From Pelagicoccus sp. (GTDB lineage Bacteria > Verrucomicrobiota > Verrucomicrobiia > Opitutales > Opitutaceae), in the NCBI GenBank assembly GCA_028284635.1, contig JANQRJ010000007.1:1-64000 (forward strand): DNA of 64,000 bases, in the 5' to 3' direction. Within the stretch, counting starts at the first letter, position 1. Each line of letters opens with the position of its first letter. Shown one piece after another: positions 62,442 to 64,000 of the stretch. Made by a program: the position numbers and the translations under genes. The notes under the pieces were generated by a model. That model made no database searches. It worked only from the letters and a program-made list of their open reading frames with translations, and had not been told where the DNA came from.

Positions 62442-64000
62442 ATGCTCCAGTACCTCAAAATCTCAAACCTCGCCCTACTGGAGTCAGCCTCTATCGAATT
62501 CGATTCCGGCTTCACCGTAGTCACCGGCGAGACTGGGGCAGGCAAGAGCGTTTTTCTCGGTGCCCTTGGCCTTCTCTCAGGAGCTCGCACCGACAAGTCC
62601 GTGATCCGGTCCGGCTGCGAGCAGTGCGACGTGGAAGCGGCCCTCTGGTTCGAGGACAACGCGACGATAGACTCCTTGCTCGCCTCCATGGACTTGCCGG
62701 CCTGCGAGGAAGGGATGCTGGTTCTCAAGCGTTCCCTGCATGTTTCAAAGCCCTCTCGCATCTCGATCAACGGCAGTCTGGCCACGCTCGCCAACCTGCA
62801 GGCCCTCGGCGAGCAATGGGTCGACTTTCACGGACCTGGCGAACCGCAGCGACTGCTCAAAAGCGAGTGCCAGCTCGAGCTCATCGATCTCTATGGCGAC
62901 CTCGAAAAGGAGGCCGAAACCTACGCCGCCCGCTACCGAGAGTGGCAGGAGATCCTTTCCGAAATCGAACGCCTGCGCGGCGCCTCCCAGCTCACGCCCG
63001 ACCAGATCGAGTTTCTGGAAAAGCAGCTGCAGCTCATAGACGCCCTCGACCTGTCCGAGGAAGGTATCGATCAGCTCGAGCAGGATTTCAACCGCGTCTC
63101 CAGCTCTCAGGAACTTCTCGAGCTGGCGGCTGAACTGAGTGAAGGGCTCAGTGGCGAGCAGGGAGCCCTCAGTCTGCTTTCAAACCTGTCTCGCTCCGCC
63201 CAGCAGGCTGCCGATCTCGACCCCAGCACCGCCGAGATGGCCCAGCGGCTGGACAGCCTGATTATCGAGGCGCAAGAGCTCGGCTCCGAATACGAACGGC
63301 TCGGTTCCTCCCTCAACTTCGAGCCCGAATTCGCCGCCCAGGTCCTTCAGCGCATGAACGACTGGCAGGACCTGCGCCGCAAATACGGACGCGACGTCAA
63401 AGCCGTTCTCCAGGCCCGCCAGGAAATGAGCGAGCGGCTGGAATCCCAAGGCGATATCTTCGGCACCTTGGCCAAGCTCGACCAGGAAGCCGACGTCATG
63501 GAAAAGGAACTACGCGTCCTCGCCGCCGCCTTGACCCAGAAACGTCTCAAAGCAGGCCAGACCCTCGCTCGCAAGGCCCAGAAGCTGCTCGCCGAGCTCG
63601 GTTTCAAAAAAGGTAGATGCGGTATCCAGATCTTGGAGCAAACCGGCCTCAAGGCCTACGGCGACAGCCTGCCTGACTTGCTTTTCTCGGCCAACGTAGG
63701 CGAGCCCCTCAAGCCTCTAAGCCAAGTCGCTTCCAGCGGCGAACTCGCTCGAGTGATGCTCGCCCTCAAGACCATACTCGCCGACTTCGACAGCGTGCCC
63801 GTCCTGGTCTTCGACGAGGTGGACGCCAACGTAGGCGGCGAGATCGGCCGCATCGTCGGCCAGAAGCTCAAAGGCATCGGCGACCAGCATCAAGTCATCT
63901 GCATCACCCATCTTCCCCAGGTTGCCGCCCTCGGCAAGCAGCACTACCTGGTCGAGAAGGACCAGAGAGGCAAGCGGGCAACCGTCGATATCCGCCGCCT
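62442..64000 (+). CDS. recN: DNA repair protein RecN (3' end beyond the window)
   Basis: RecN is an SMC-like ATPase acting in double-strand break repair. The frame opens at ATG 62442 (MLQYLKISNLALLESASIEF) and continues to the window edge, giving 519 codons. The Walker A motif is VVTGETGAGKSVFLGAL, followed by a conserved WVDFHGPGEPQRLL (Q-loop-like region) and long coiled-coil helices. The ABC signature region is PLSQVASSGELARVMLALK, and Walker B is VLVFDEVDANVGG followed by ICITHLPQVAALG. Only the last ~30-40 residues of a typical RecN are missing. Confidence 0.95.
   Translation, partial: MLQYLKISNLALLESASIEFDSGFTVVTGETGAGKSVFLGALGLLSGARTDKSVIRSGCEQCDVEAALWFEDNATIDSLLASMDLPACEEGMLVLKRSLHVSKPSRISINGSLATLANLQALGEQWVDFHGPGEPQRLLKSECQLELIDLYGDLEKEAETYAARYREWQEILSEIERLRGASQLTPDQIEFLEKQLQLIDALDLSEEGIDQLEQDFNRVSSSQELLELAAELSEGLSGEQGALSLLSNLSRSAQQAADLDPSTAEMAQRLDSLIIEAQELGSEYERLGSSLNFEPEFAAQVLQRMNDWQDLRRKYGRDVKAVLQARQEMSERLESQGDIFGTLAKLDQEADVMEKELRVLAAALTQKRLKAGQTLARKAQKLLAELGFKKGRCGIQILEQTGLKAYGDSLPDLLFSANVGEPLKPLSQVASSGELARVMLALKTILADFDSVPVLVFDEVDANVGGEIGRIVGQKLKGIGDQHQVICITHLPQVAALGKQHYLVEKDQRGKRATVDIRR

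Overview
The window looks like a chromosomal segment of a marine-type Verrucomicrobiota, most likely class Opitutae. Supporting signs are a secreted protein with a VPDS-type C-terminal sorting signal, a planctomycete/verrucomicrobial sigma factor paired with a Ser/Thr kinase-WD40 protein, a GxxExxY cassette, several secreted Gram-negative proteins, and lipopolysaccharide genes (kdsB, an LpxC-like protein). No phage, plasmid or CRISPR locus is seen. All calls come from reading the sequence; no database search was run.

Layout. 1-2.9 kb: a SatD-like protein, a Gfo/Idh/MocA oxidoreductase and a secreted discoidin-like protein. 3-8.2 kb: a two-gene operon of secreted repeat proteins (one with a haem c site), divergent from an OmpR-type response regulator and its sensor kinase. 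8.4-14.8 kb: alaS, the GxxExxY cassette, leuB, and a periplasmic electron-transfer operon (dihaem peroxidase plus two cupredoxins). 15.4-19 kb: an Rrf2 regulator, an AraC regulator, and an oxidoreductase/sugar-isomerase pair. 19-25.9 kb: an S9 peptidase, a secreted propeller protein, trxB, tatD, HPr and kdsB. 26-32.4 kb: carA, a lysine 2,3-aminomutase-type gene, an ECF-like sigma factor and a kinase-WD40 protein. 32.8-39.4 kb: the sorting-signal protein, a VWA protein, and a VWA/histidine kinase/response regulator operon. 39.7-43.3 kb: an acetyltransferase, a DUF192 lipoprotein, two overlapping small ORFs, rsmA and trpC. 43.5-49.2 kb: an FAD oxidoreductase divergent from an AraC regulator, a VOC protein, corA, a small secreted protein and a beta-helix protein. 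49.4-54 kb: a very long pyruvate:ferredoxin oxidoreductase. 54.5-61.4 kb: an LpxC-like protein, a hybrid histidine kinase, topB and a methyltransferase. 61.4-64 kb: a gene remnant, nested repeats, tRNA-Val(GAC) and the 5' part of recN.

The intergenic space is rich in palindromic elements. At least four families can be seen: (A) elements whose ends read TAGCGCGGAGCTT, sitting at gene 3' ends; (B) MITE-like elements of 130-165 bp with GAGNGTGTTGAAAAAG ends and short target duplications; (C) GTAGGGC(C/T)G elements; (D) a CCCCGCGG hairpin element. One B element has jumped into the 5-nt loop of a D hairpin, and an uninterrupted D copy elsewhere in the window serves as the empty site. This is the clearest mobile-DNA evidence here.

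The most promising candidates for undescribed biology are the LTxxQ-module/cytochrome operon with its two-component system (3.0-8.2 kb), the VWA/two-component locus (33.7-39.4 kb), and the cupredoxin pair that shares one reading frame across a TAG codon (12.75-13.7 kb).
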